A stretch of DNA of 64,000 nucleotides. It comes from Mantis religiosa. Lineage: Eukaryota > Arthropoda > Insecta > Mantodea > Mantidae. The translations under genes and the position numbers were made by a program. The notes under the pieces were generated by a model. That model was not told where the DNA came from, searched no databases, and worked only from the letters and a program-made list of their open reading frames with translations. Positions 12,018 to 22,095 of this stretch are shown in pieces; positions within the stretch are counted from its first letter, which is position 1, and each line of letters opens with the position of its first letter. The stretch covers positions 197,467,835-197,531,834 of the forward strand of contig CM060957.1 of NCBI GenBank assembly GCA_030765055.1, read 5' to 3'.

Positions 12018-12420
12018 CTAATGGTTTGTTGAAGTCTGAATTATTTCACTTTCGCTCAATTTCAGATCTGAATTCAGATTAATTATGGCTTCTGTTGCAT
12101 TGTCTATAGTAATATCCTCTGGAGCATTAAATATAATAATTCTGGGATTCCTGAGTTTCGGCAAATAACTTTCGAGTTCTAACCCACATGTTTCAGTTAT
12201 TGCTTCACAAACTTTGTCTAGTGCACCTTGGCTTTCTGATTCCATAAGTAACTGCCCGTTTTTTTTTTTTTTTTTTTTTTTTTTTAGCGTTTTTAGCGCA
12301 GAAATTCCAACTTTCATTTTTGCAGGCTTAACTTTCGACTTGAGTAGAGTCTTGGCATACTCAACACTCTGGTTGTTTTTTGATTTCACAAACAATTTAT
12401 ATTTTTTTTCCTTATCTTGT
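12018..12420 (-). pseudogene. LINE ORF1 (gag-like) N-terminal fragment
   Basis: Encodes 'LFVKSKNNQSVEYAKTLLKS' and 'ISALKTLKK', then 'ESYLPKLRNPRIIIFNAPED', all found again at 61250-61590. A homopolymer of 27 A (12259-12285 as T on plus) replaces a 10-A run in the other copy and adds a poly-lysine stretch. The frame breaks at the junction with the RNase H part near 12000. Confidence 0.75.
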
Positions 12421-12690
12421 ATTTTTCTTAATGCACAACAGAAATAATGGGTAGGTTTCTACATTCTTCTGCAAAACACAGTGCCCCCACAGTTGTACTT
12501 CCTTTTCTTCTTTTCCCCCATATTTGGCTCGCTGTTTTCAATTGTTGACCCCCTGTCCTCCAATTTTCTTTTTATTGTGGAACCATCACAGTAAGCAAAC
12601 TTCTCTGGAGAAGAAAGACGAGTCTAATACCTGATTCATGCTCTAGGTGTGTGTGTTGTGGTTGAAGTCATGAAAGCCAGTGCATATCAT

Positions 12691-13140
12691 AAAGCCAATA
12701 CAGTACACTTATGCATGATTTCACCAACAGATGTTTAGACATAACACAAGTTTAACAATAGTTATAACAAAAATTGCATTTCAGCAACATGTCTTAGCTT
12801 AACAATCGTGTTAACTCTTGTTAAACTAAAAAGCTATATTTCTGTTGTTAAGTCCTTAACAATTGTAAATGGGCAAGATGGAGGACTTGAATGCAGCTTT
12901 GGATGACGATTTGCTATATTTTAAGACTGTCTAAATGGCTTTCATATTAGAGTACGGACTAAAATGATTTTTAAGGAGGTATCAGAATGGGATTTTCTAT
13001 AGAGGTATAGACAGTCGAAACAAGTTGCTGTAAACGTTATTGTGGAAAAGCAAGAGAGATTAGAACATGCATAGAAAGGAATTTGCCGATCTCACCTTTG
13101 CTTCAAGTATTAATACCTTTGTGATTGTATAATACTTGTT
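12691..13140 (+). pseudogene. PIF/Harbinger transposase N-terminal fragment
   Basis: After a 5' region rich in GTTAAC-like motifs, the frame from about 12868 reads MGKMEDLNAALDDDLLYFK. Later come 'RYRQSKQVAVNVIVEKQERL' and, in a shifted frame, 'RNLPISPLLQVLIPL' (about 13080-13115). The last block is the conserved N-terminal segment of HARBI1-like nucleases, upstream of the DDE core. The catalytic domain is absent; PLE sequence takes over at about 13140. An inverted copy of the same region lies at 57446-57745. Confidence 0.6.
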
Positions 13141-13905
13141 TATGCAAAAGCAGACAAAGGCAAACAGGCGGTCTTCGTGGACAAACAAGATTACATTTCT
13201 AGAATGACAGGTTTATTGGCAAGTGATGAATACTAGGAAATAAAGTTTGATCCTTTATATAAATGTGTAAAATGGTTAAACAGAATAATCAAGGATTAAT
13301 GATATTACCAAAAGAAGTAAACTTAACTTTGAAACCCGACAATCCTACAGCAGCTAACATATATGGATTATCCCAAATTCATATAACAGGAAATAAGATA
13401 CGCCAAATCATTGGCAACATAAACACATCCTGCTTCAAACTATCCAAATGGCTAAACAAAAATTTAAGGAGCTACCAAAATTTGAAGGCCACAGTTTTAA
13501 GAATTTGTTGGAACTCATTAATAAAACTAAAGACCTATAATTTTATCCCACCAACCAAATGTTATCTATCTCTTTGTTCCCAAGTGTGCAAAGAGACAAA
13601 CTCATAGATTACATGCAAATATGTCTGCAGTCCCTACAGTTAGGTCAGAATATTATAGAGGTATACCTCTACTTAACAAACGTCATTATTAAACAGACCT
13701 TTTTTTACATTCAATGACAAATTGTACAAAAAATATCAGGACTGTCTATGGGCAACCCATTGTCCCCATTTCTGACAGACCTCTTATGAGCATTTGGGAA
13801 ACCCATATCAAAAAGGCATTCGCACTAACTTACAAACATTGGCATAGATATCTGGATGACATTTGGGCAATAGTAAATGAGAAATAAGTGGATAATGTGT
13901 TATAT
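13141..13905 (+). pseudogene. Penelope-like element family D, RT fragment
   Basis: The plus strand reads AKADKGKQAVFVDKQDYISRM (about 13147-13205), 'NIYGLSQIHITGNKIRQIIG' (LPKIHK block degenerated, about 13358-13420), 'GLSMGNPLSPFLTDLL' (about 13741-13790) and a palm box 'HRYLDDIWAIV' (about 13840-13875). Many stops and frameshifts separate the blocks. The right end is cut by the gypsy LTR at 13908. It is more diverged than families A and B. Confidence 0.75.
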
Positions 13906-13907
13906 CC

Positions 13908-14246
13908 TGACTTTGATGTTCGTGAAATTAAAAGTCCAGGCTACAAACACTAAAAATTGCTTTTTACAGATTCAGGAGTCCATCACATATATAATACTAC
14001 TTGCAAGGTCAACGACCACAGCACAGCTGCTCACACACGCGAGTTCAATTACCGACTGACTCACTGCCACGGGCGGACTGCCTTTTTATAGATTACTCTC
14101 ATTCCGGAATTTTCCCAATCAAGACTGCACTATAACAAAGACGAACTCTCGAGAAATCCGTCTACTTCCCCCACCGTTTCGGCGTGCTTTTATCTACTCA
14201 CTGCACTGCTGCCCGCGCCGACTCGATGAACAATGGGCTCTCGACA
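13908..14246 (-). repeat. 3' LTR of gypsy element G2
   Basis: On the minus strand a polypurine tract (AAGGAAGGAGCAG, 14247-14259) is followed by TGTCGAGAGCCC... and ends ...CATCAAAGTCA. TATA-like 'TCTATAAAAAGG' lies near 14080-14092. It is flanked on the left by PLE-D. It does not closely match the 372-bp LTR of G3, so it is a different subfamily. Confidence 0.65.
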
Positions 14247-14726
14247 CTGCTCCTTCCTTAACGCTGGTCTTTCCCAAACAGCACCATCGTAACAGGTCAA
14301 ACGATACAGGTGTACCACCAACATCTTTCCTCGGGGCACCTTCTGGATGCGGTAGATCACGTCGTTAATCCTGTTCAACAGCCGGTTTGGTCCTTGTCAT
14401 GGCTGCTGAAGCTTTGGGTAGCGTCTCTTGGTCCGGGTAGGGCGGTACAACCAGACCAGGTTACCTTGCTGGCACCCTTGGCTGTTGGCTTGCCCGTCGT
14501 TTAGGATCTTCATGTGGTCACTCGCCTTCTGGGTGTTCTGTCGAGCCATTTCATGCATGTCGTGGAGACGGTCCACCAGGTTCTTCACATACTCAGTTCC
14601 TAGCTTTTTCGCGTCCGGGGGGCTCCCAAATGCCAGGTCACAAGCGAGGCATAACTCTCGGCCGTAGATAAAGCTGCCTGGCGTCATCCTAGTGGTGCCG
14701 TGTGTTGACGAGCGGTAGGCCAGCAA
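14247..14726 (-). pseudogene. Gypsy integrase C-terminal part (G2)
   Basis: The frame 14397-14726 encodes 'LAYRSSTHGTTRMTPGSFIY' and 'NLVWLYRPTRTKRRYPKLQQ'. The GPY/F-like block continues as 'RINDVIYRIQKVPRGKMLVV' (14300-14378). This is the end of a Ty3/gypsy integrase, immediately before the polypurine tract and 3' LTR. The upstream segment (KTLEEHLRNIVASHQRDSDVKVPLF) lies at 15076-15150, separated by a SINE. Confidence 0.85.
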
Positions 14727-14739
14727 GAACAGTGGCGCC

Positions 14740-15059
14740 TGCCTCGGTAGCGTAGATGGTAGCTTGTCTGTCTCACGCTCAAGAGGTCCCGGGTTCGAAT
14801 CTCGGTTAGGGTGAGTTACCCGGATAACGTTTTTTCCGGGTTTTCCCTTATCCTAAATGACGAATGTCGGTTAGCTCTAAGTTCCTTGGACCCCTGGCTC
14901 ATTTGAGCAGCATTTGACCCCTTCCATTCATCGTCCGATATGACTTAATGTTGGAGGACGTAAATTATGATGATGATGATGATGATGATCTGTATGCGGG
15001 CGCTCAACTACGGCGGTCATCAGCGCGGACGTAAATTACACACCCACCCATCACACACA
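14740..15059 (+). mobile_element. tRNA-derived SINE (family 1), full length
   Basis: The head 'GCCTCGGTAGCGTAGATGGT' supplies an A box, and 'GGTTCGAATCTC' near 14794 is a B box. The body 'CCGACATTCGTC' complement and 'CATCGTCCGATATGACTTAA' match other copies, followed by a (GAT)n tract (14967-14989) and a tail that repeats GACGTAAATTA. A 16-bp target-site duplication with one mismatch (14724-14739 and 15060-15075, CAAGAACAGTGGC.CC) brackets it and splits the gypsy integrase. Confidence 0.9.
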
Positions 15060-15075
15060 CAAGAACAGTGGCACC

Positions 15076-15926
15076 TTGACGTCGCTGTCTCGCTGATGGC
15101 TGGCCACGATATTTCTCAGGTGTTCTTCCAGAGTCTTGATGCACCTCTCCAATAAGCCTTCCAGATGGGTCCCCAGGTGTTGTTTGAATTGGCTCATGGG
15201 TCTGAACGATTGGTGTAACGCTGACCACAAGCTCGCACGTCCCCAACACCGTCCCGGCCTGGACGTCGTGAGCGGTGTCTCTTTGGTTTAGCAGTCTCAC
15301 TGGCACATCCTCTCGGCACGGTAACAATGTCCTGGTTACACAAAGTCCGTGCACAGGCGTCTTCTGCTCCAGCATCAAGTTCTTCGTCCGCTGGCCTTCC
15401 AGTTGCGCCGTCGTCACCACCTCGCTTCTCGCGGGGACAACCAGGTCTTCCCTCAGGACGACCCCGCAGATTCTCAGGCGTTCTTCGGGTTGCCGGTAAT
15501 GACCTCTTCTCCATTGAGCCGCAGGACCTTCCTGCCGAAGTCGACAGTCGCCACGTGGCTCCTGAGGTCATCAAGTTCCAGTATCACCTCCTCAGCCACC
15601 TTCGCGACGGACAACCACAGATGCACTGCACTCCTTCCCAAGGTCAACTTGAACAGGGCCTTGTTCTCCACAGGCAAGGTATCACCCGATGCGGTCACAA
15701 TCTGATATGATCGACTTGGTTTCCTCGCCGGAATACCCCTGGCTACGTCAGGCCTAATGACGGTCTCGGTTGCACCGGTGTCTACGAGCACGCGACACGG
15801 CTTCCCTCTGACGCAGCCTTCCGCGATGAGGCTGTCATCCATCCGTCGGCTGATGGCGCGCAGTGTCACGCGAGGAATGTTGTGCACGGCGCCGACGCGC
15901 TCCTCGCCACGCCGGACCTTACTCAT
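15076..15926 (-). pseudogene. Gypsy protease region fused by deletion to integrase (G2)
   Basis: The frame 15474-15926 holds a retropepsin: 'PCRVLVDTGATETVIRPDVA' contains the catalytic DTGA. It is followed by 'YQIVTASGDTLPVENKALFK', 'LWLSVAKVAEEVILELDDLR' and 'VATVDFGRKVLRLNGEEV'. After a shift, 15194-15420 continues to 'QTHEPIQTTPGD' and a block ending near 15150. The next codons are integrase (KTLEEHLRN). RT, RNase H and the integrase core are therefore missing, through a junction shared with the fragment at 56114. Confidence 0.85.
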
Positions 15927-16787
15927 TCATCCGGCTGTCCACAACCACAACACACGCGACTTGATCTTCGCCGGCGTCCCTCGGCTGGTCTTCGTTCTGC
16001 AGTGTAGAGGATACTCCGTGTTCTTGACGCCAGAGTAGCCGTCACCTTGGCCGCCTCCATCCTCAATGCTGCCGTTAGCGCCTCGTGGATGGTTTGTAGT
16101 CGCCGAGCATTAGGCGCTGACATATCTCAAAGTCTCGTACCCCGTCAGCGAAGGTATAGGTGGCTTTCCGGGATACGAATTCAGGTGTGAGGTCGACCAA
16201 GGATTTGCTGGTAAGCTGTATAATTGCCAGGGCGGACACCTGCTGCGTCTCCCCTGGCTGCTCCGTTTTTGACTTCAGTTGGCTGCGGTAGGCTGCGGCT
16301 AAGCGGTTCCCGGGGCGGTTGTCCAGGGTCTCCCAGATGTCCTTGGCGCCGCCACTGTCTGCACCGCATTCAGGACTTCTGCGGCCCGTCCTTGGGGGCT
16401 GGCTATTAGCTGTGCGGCCTCCTCCTCTGGTGACCACTTGTGCTTGGCCACTGTGTCGAATTGGCGGAGGAAGACTTCAAACGTGGACGTGCCGTCATAC
16501 TTCGGCGCTTTCACGCGCGCAGATGTAGTGTCGCGTCTCGACGCATCGGCCTCTAAATCTTTCATCCTTCTGCTGACGACGTCTTCTACCATGGCCTTCA
16601 GGGGCCTAGTGTTGGTTTCGGCATTTCCCTCTAAGTTGTTAACGTGGCTCGCCAGATCTTCGACACGCTCGTCCACTTGGCCCACCCGGTTTTCTAGCTC
16701 CGTGACGTCATCCCTCAAGCCGGCCTACTGTTCCTCAAATTTTTCTGCGAGGGCCAAAATGATTTACATAATGTGACGTTGTGTTTT
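15927..16787 (-). pseudogene. Gypsy gag (G2)
   Basis: Frames 16299-16718, 16075-16437 and 15923-16123 together give a gag. A coiled-coil-like start is followed by 'VKAPKYDGTSTFEVFLRQFD', 'HKWSPEEEAAQLIASPQGRA', 'DGVRDFEICQRLMLGDYK' and a zinc knuckle cut to 'CCGCGQPDE', lacking its His and last Cys. The first part of gag seen in G3 is missing; the frame begins almost directly at the LTR end (16788). Confidence 0.85.
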
Positions 16788-16955
16788 CGGGGAATTAAAA
16801 GTCCAATTTGCTTAAATTCTAAATGTTCTTTATCTGCGTAGAAACACACTGTTCAATTCTCACGCAACAACATTACATTACATATACAACACCAACGTCA
16901 ACGACAGTAACAAACAGCTTACTCAACTTCCACTGTTGTACTCTGGTTGTACTCA
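16788..16955 (-). repeat. Partial gypsy LTR between G2 and G1
   Basis: On the minus strand the segment ends 'GGACTTTTAATTCCCCG' ... CGTCACA and includes 'GATAAAGAACATTTAG', like the end of the G3 LTR (AATAAAGAACATTTT...CTTTTAATTTTAC...GTCACA). The 5' side joins truncated G1 integrase near 16956. Confidence 0.55.
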
Positions 16956-17500
16956 AAATTAGTGCCCTGGTCGCTGTGTAGCTCTAACGGCCCGCCAAAT
17001 CGGCAGAAGACTTGTTCCACGAGGCAGTCTGTGATTGTCTTCGCCTCCTAGTTAGCGATGGCATATACCTCCGGCCACTTGGGGAAGTAGTCCACGACCA
17101 TCAGGTACTTGTTGCCTCGGTCGTATGTTTCCTCCGGAAGTGTTCTCAGGTGTCCTGAAATACCTGCGTGCACTTCCTCCAAGCCTTCCGGAAACTTGCT
17201 TCGGGTAAGTACCAACTGTTCTCTTTGCGTCTTCCCATCAGGCGATTCCCATACCCGGAATAGCACGCCGTCCCTTGTCATCAGTGAGTCCCAGTGGGCG
17301 TAGTAGGACGTGTATGAGGCGCTCCTTGGTGCGACAACCTCCCAGGTTTGCCTTGTCCCTGCCTCCCCTTCTCTTAAGAGTGACCCCAAGTCTGCGTCCG
17401 CCAGCTGCTCCCTCCTCATGCCTGCGCTGTCCAAGTCATACGCAGGCACTGCCGTGACCACTCGTCAGCTGCAGCACGCTCCTTCTCTTCCACTCTTGTG
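16956..17500 (-). pseudogene. Gypsy integrase N-terminal part (G1)
   Basis: The minus strand carries 'VLFRVWESPDGKTQREQLVL', 'FPEGLEEVHAGISGHLRTL', then 'YLMVVDYFPKWPEVYAIAN' and 'GPLELHSDQGTNFE' (16960-17050). The last two give the first and second Asp of the DDE core. The HHCC region is shortened and the frame stops at TAG near 17049. The third acidic residue and C-terminus are cut off by the LTR fragment at 16955. Confidence 0.82.
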
Positions 17501-18447
17501 CACTGGCCGCACTCCTCTAGACAGGATCTTCGGGACATTGCGTCTGCGTTACCGTGGCTCTTGCCTTTACGATGTTCAAAGTTGAAGTCATATTTCTGCA
17601 GCCTCTGGACCCAACGTGCTGTCTGGCCTTCCAGGTTCCTAAAGCTCAATAGCCAGGAGTGGTCGGTCACCTGGAATGGCTGACCATACAGGTCTTTACT
17701 ACCGGCAGTAACTCTCGCCGGGTGACGCAGTGGTTCTTCTCTGCCTTGGATAGCGTCTTGCTGTAGTAGGCTGTCACCCGCTCGTGGTCGTCCTGGATTT
17801 GCGATAGGACGTCTCCAACGCAATGGTCACTGCCGTTGGTGTCCACAATGAATGCGCCGCCAGGTTGTGGAAATCCCAAAATTGGAGCACTACACAGGTC
17901 TTCTTCAGGTGCTGATAAGCGCCTTCGGCGTCGTCCGTCCACACATAGGGCCGGTGTTCTTCAGTCAGGCGGTTGAGGGGTTTGGCGATGTTGGAGAACC
18001 CTGTGATAAAACGGCGGTAGTAACTGCACAGCCCCAGCAAGCTGCGCAACTCTCCCTTATCCTTCGGCCGAGGCCAATCTCTCACGGTCTGTGTCTTCTT
18101 CGGGTCTGTGGCCACTCCGTTTGCTAAAACTATGTGCCCCAAGTAATTCAGTTCCTTGCGGAAGAGCTAGCATTTCTTTTCGTTCAGCTTCAGGTTAGTC
18201 GCCTGCATTCTCTGTAGTACCTTGCTCAGGTTTTCCAGATGGTCTTCGAAGGTCTTGCCGACGATGATGATGTCCAGGTATAGCAGGCAGGCGTCATATG
18301 TTAGTCCATCCATAAATGACTCCATTAGGCGTTAGAAGGTAGCTGGTGCGTTGGAGACGCCCAGGGGCATAACTGTGAACTGCCAAATGCATTGGCCTTT
18401 CGAGAATGCGGTCTTGTCCTTGTCTCGGATCTAGAGCCACCTGCCAG
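17416..18447 (-). pseudogene. Gypsy RT and RNase H (G1)
   Basis: RT starts mid-domain at about 18447 ('YWQVALDPRDKDKTAFSKGQ' in the raw frame). The palm box reads YLDIIIV where G3 has YLDDNIIV, so one catalytic Asp codon is lost. 'MGHIVLANGVATDPKKTQTV' and 'LRSLLGLCSYYRRFITGFSN' (17774-18142) follow. RNase H is readable as 'YYSKTLSKAEKNHCVTRREL' and 'LEGQTARWVQRLQKYDFNFE' with 'RKGKSHGNADAMSRR' (17416-17823). Several frameshifts. RT fingers are missing upstream of the SINE fragment. Confidence 0.88.
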
Positions 18448-18449
18448 TA

Positions 18450-18495
18450 ACGCCCGCCTCGGTAGCGTAGATTGTAGCATGTCCGCCTCACGTTC
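18450..18495 (+). mobile_element. SINE family 1 head fragment inside gypsy RT
   Basis: About 45 bp, 'GCCCGCCTCGGTAGCGTAGA' onward, matches the first 45 bp of the SINE at 14740 but in isolation. It sits exactly where the gypsy frame jumps from the end of the protease region (ALQLEGLLEN) to mid-RT. Confidence 0.7.
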
Positions 18496-19340
18496 AGTTC
18501 TCCAGTAAGCCTTCCAGCTGGAGCGCCAGGTATTCCGTCGGCACCGGCTCCTGTGTCTTGTCGATTGCGGTTACCTGACCACGGGCTCGCACGTCCCCAA
18601 CTCTGTTCCGGCCGGGACGTCGTGATCGGTGTCTGTCAGGTTGAGCTGCCTCACTGGCATCTCCTATCGTCACGGCAATAATGTCCTGGCTACACACAGA
18701 ACGTGTACTGGGGTCTTCTGGTCCAGCAATATGTTCCTGGTTCGCTGACCTTCCAGTCGCGCCGTCACCACCACCTCGCTTCTCGCGGGGACAAGTACGT
18801 CTTCCTTCAAGATGACATTGCAGATTCCAAGGTGCTCTTCGGGGTCTCGGAGTATCACCTGTTCTCCGTTGAGCCGCAGGACCTTTCTGCCGAACGCGAC
18901 CGTCGCCTCGTGACTCCTGAGGGCATCCAATCCTAGTATCAACTGCTCAGCCACCTTCCTGACGAACACCCACAGACTTACGGCACTCCTTCACAAGGTC
19001 AACTTCAGTAAGGCCTCCTTAACAAGCAAGGTGTCACCCGATGCCATGACAAGCTGTTATGTTCGGCTTGGTTTTCTCGACGGCAAACCCTTGGCCACGA
19101 CACGATGGTCACGGCTGCCCCGGTGTCTAGGAGCACGCGTCACGGTTTCCCCTCCACCCAACCCTCCACGATGTGGCTGTCATCCAAACACCTGCAGACG
19201 TCGCGCAGTGTCACTCGAGGGGATGGTAGTGATGGCGCCGACGTGCCTCTCTCCACGACTGGTCTTACTTGTTTACTGGCTGCTCTTCCTGGTGTGGGCA
19301 GTCTCTCTCCAGGTGTCCCGCCTGTCCACACCCCCAGCAC
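18496..19340 (-). pseudogene. Gypsy protease region (G1)
   Basis: Frames 19140-19340, 18670-18969 and 18494-18697 are homologous in order to the G2/G3/G4 protease region: DSHIVEGWVEGKP, then (shifted) LILGLDALRSHEATVAFGRK, 'VLRLNGEQVILRDPEEHLGI', 'VPARSEVVVTARLEGQRTRN'. The DTGA segment near 19110-19135 is frame-shifted. Confidence 0.8.
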
Positions 19341-19660
19341 AGGCCACTAGGTCTCCGCCGGCGTCCCTCGATTGGTCTTTCGTCTCCATTAAAGCGGATA
19401 CTCCGTGTCCTGGAAGTCGGGGTAGCTGTCACCTTGTCCGCCTCCATCCTCACTGCTGCCGTTAGCGTCTCATGGATGGATTTGTAGTCGTCGAGCATTA
19501 GGCTCTCGTCCACTTAGGCCGATCCGCTTGCTGAGCCCCATTATGTCCTCCTTCACGCCGGCCAACTGTTCCTAAAATTTGGCGGCGAGGACCTCGTTGC
19601 AACCTTCATTTCTTCCATCTTCTCGGTGAGGTTATCGTTAGCCGTCTTCGTTATCCCACG
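19341..19660 (-). pseudogene. Gypsy gag C-terminus with zinc knuckle (G1)
   Basis: The frame 19265-19513 reads 'LMLDDYKSIHETLTAAVRME' and a complete CCHC knuckle 'CWGCGQAGHLERDC'. Upstream to 19660 a coiled-coil gag piece (NLTEKMEEMK-like) is visible. The central gag is deleted. The 5' LTR is absent; recognisable sequence ends about 19660. Confidence 0.8.
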
Positions 19661-19904
19661 CCCGAACCTTTCATGAGCATTGTAGCATTGTAGCATTTTA
19701 TGATTAACCCTTTACTACTTATGCCCCGGTCTTGCTGTAGTAGCTAAACCGGTTCTCATATCACTTTCTGCGGTGCCTCAGCACAATCGATTCAAACAGC
19801 CATGATCGTTAAAGTGATACATTTGGACTGGCCATACATTCAAAGCTAAACATCGTGAGTTATTAAAGTATTAAAGTTGTTGTTTAATTTAAATATTGCA
19901 GTAA

Positions 19905-20696
19905 CTCTTAAAGGCAATATCAAATACAGAAATATCATGTCACAAAGGTGATGTGTAATGCTGCAAATACTTAATTGCTAATCATTGTTACGTTTAATCT
20001 GTCAAATTATTTTTCATGAGTATTATGCAACAACAGTTTACGAAATACAAACTGTGATAGTTCCCAACATTGCAGTTTGTTTTAGGTATATCTAATATCT
20101 GACAATGCTTTAATCTTTAGCCAAAACATTTTAAATACACTAGCAGGTTTAACATTGGTACATTTCCTCAGTAAGCTAGCTGAAGTGATAATAGCATTGA
20201 CACAAAGAGACAAGTATCTGTAGTTTGAGTTCTGGACATAACCTTGATATACTTGAAGCTTCCTAAGAAGCTGTTTGTACAATAACAGAACACTGGAGTG
20301 TAGTGTCATTTGAACAATTATTGATGGCTTAAAAGAAAGTAATGGTAAAGTTTATGCATATTTTTTAGTATATATATTTCTCTCGTTACAGATTTGTTCC
20401 TAAAAGCAAAATCTGCATCTGATTCAAAAGCAATTTGAAATGGATAAGAGAATAGAAATCAAAGAAGAGGATCCACTCACAGATGACATAACCTCACAGA
20501 ATGAGAGAGAGTTTTTTCAGAAGGTTGTTTCTATAAAGACAAGTACTGACACTGTACTTCTGGATACTGATTGTGACATGACAGTCAAAACAGAAATTAT
20601 ATCAGAGACTCCTTTTATCAAAGAACATGTAAAACAGATTAAGAGCGAAACTGATTTATGGAGCAATGACTGCAAGGTGGATAAAAGCAATGAAGT
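19905..20696 (+). repeat. Segment duplicated in inverted orientation at 53822-54627
   Basis: The intron, splice acceptor and first coding exon of the zinc-finger gene here have a diverged inverted copy at 53822-54627. Long blocks match, for example 'GTATATCTAATATCTGACAA' against its complement near 54420. Confidence 0.85.
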
Positions 20697-20847
20697 TGAG
20701 CAGGATGAAGGGGAATTTCTTCTAGAGGATCCTGAAATGATTGATAAAAAATACAACAGTGATTATAAAATTGATAACAAAATAGAAATTAAAGAAGAAC
20801 CTTGGTGGCTGGAAACAGAAACTTCATCAGGTGGTAATATTACTAAG
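20392..20847 (+). CDS. Zinc-finger gene, first coding exon (acidic leader)
   Basis: A pyrimidine-rich acceptor (TCTCTCGTTACAG, ending 20391) opens the exon. Its ATG is at 20440 and it encodes 136 residues beginning 'MDKRIEIKEEDPLTDDITSQ'. The donor AAG|GTAAGT lies at 20848, phase 0. The leader is acidic with repeated IKEE/KTEI motifs, a style seen in arthropod C2H2 transcription factors ahead of the finger array. No ZAD or BTB domain is visible. An upstream non-coding exon is implied by the acceptor but not found; gypsy debris lies to the left. It joins in frame to 27054-27085. Confidence 0.85.
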
Positions 20848-21164
20848 GTAAGTTATGTAGAAACCTGTTGACTTAGACTGAGCAATGTTTTTTCATAATC
20901 TTGCCAATATATTCTGTCCTATTGCCGAATATTACAATATTTTGTCCTTAAATAAAGAGTAAACTGCAGTCACGGATTCAAAGACAACAGTCAACCTAGA
21001 CATAAACATTTAAACCCATAACCTGGTAGGCAGTTTAACTCAGAACCAGCTTCTTTGTATTCTCAAAAATATTGCGCCTACTTTAGTAAGGCTGATTGTT
21101 AAATATAACAAGATTAGTGCTTACAGCTATGTTTTGTACTAACTAACAAACAGTTTCTGGAAAA
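20848..21164. other. Start of intron 1, no gene
   Basis: Non-coding intron sequence after the GTAAGT donor. Nothing else recognised. Confidence 0.6.
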
Positions 21165-21225
21165 ATTTATAAGTAAGTGTTGTTTAGTGTCATTAATCGA
21201 CTCCCTTTAAATTTAATTTAAATAC
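21165..21225 (+). mobile_element. PLE family B 3' tail scrap
   Basis: 'AAGTGTTGTTTAGTGTCATT' followed by AATCGACTCC and TTTAAATTTAATTT matches the PLE-B 3' end at 57362-57415. Confidence 0.6.
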
Positions 21226-21569
21226 TTTTGTGTTTGTATTGCTCCATGCCATAGAGAGGAGACCAGACAACAGATACTAGTTGGAGAGAGGTTCAAAATG
21301 AAGGCAATGGATTCTAAAACTAGTTGCTCGATAATATAAAAATGTAAGTGGCAAAATGTCAATAAACCAACTACAAAGATTTTTCCAATTAGTTTTGTAT
21401 TTCTTTATAAAGTGTAAGAAGGTTTTCTTTCATTCCTGTTTATTCAGCCAAACAATAGTAACCTTCGATATATCGAGATTTAACTGTATTGGAACACCAC
21501 AGTGAAGCGAAATAATTATTAATTTTTAGATGAGTCGTATTTATTACACATCTGCTTCACTTTCATACC

Positions 21570-22095
21570 TATTTGGAGGACATGTTTCGCAAATCATCGT
21601 TTGCATCTTCTGTTCTTATGCAACTAAAGCTTGATCCAGTGGTGTGGGTAATTCTGGAGTTGCTGCTGCCATCTGTTGATTTAGTGATGAACTTAAATGT
21701 GGGATTCTCTTCTGGCGGGACTTCCAAGTTCATTAGTTGGTTTTTATGCTTTTCATTGTATATTCTCTCCCATATGACGAGTTCACTATGTTTTTGTACG
21801 TATTGTAGTAATTCTGTGCTATCTTCAATTTCATGATTTTCAGACCAGAAATGAGCTGCTATTGCGGACTTATCAATATTTTTGTATCTTAAGTGCCTGA
21901 AGTGTTCTTTCTGTCTAGTGCCTAAGTTTCTTTTTGTTCTCCCTATGTAAATTTTTTCACAGTCTTTACACTTAATCTTGTAAATGCCTGACTTTTCTTC
22001 TGGTTTTATCTAATCAGTATTATTACTGTGAAGTAGGTTTTTAATGTTGTAATTGTGTTTTGGTGCCAATGTAATAAATACGAATAATAGTAACC
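21570..22095 (-). pseudogene. Penelope-like family C, GIY-YIG 3' end
   Basis: Within intron 1. The minus strand encodes 'TLAPKHNYNIKNLLHSN', a stop, then 'KSGIYKIKCKDCEKIYIGRT' (GIY and YIG motifs). 'KEHFRHLRYKNIDKSAIAAH', 'ELVIWERIYNEKHKNQLMNL' and a tail ANDDLRNMSSK-stop follow. That tail aligns with the ADDR... ends of families A and B. The GAAACATGTCC half of the hammerhead motif is kept, but the CUGANGA box and stem II are degenerate. RT is absent. Confidence 0.82.

Noticed and set aside
14740..14812. tRNA-like sequence with A and B boxes
   Set aside because: It is part of a longer repeat with target duplication and other copies, so a SINE rather than a tRNA gene.
15327..15710. Long GC-rich plus-strand frames opposite the gypsy protease
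   Set aside because: They are antisense shadows of the gypsy frame, without motifs of their own. The same holds at 17310-17585, 19031-19465 and 40426-41278.
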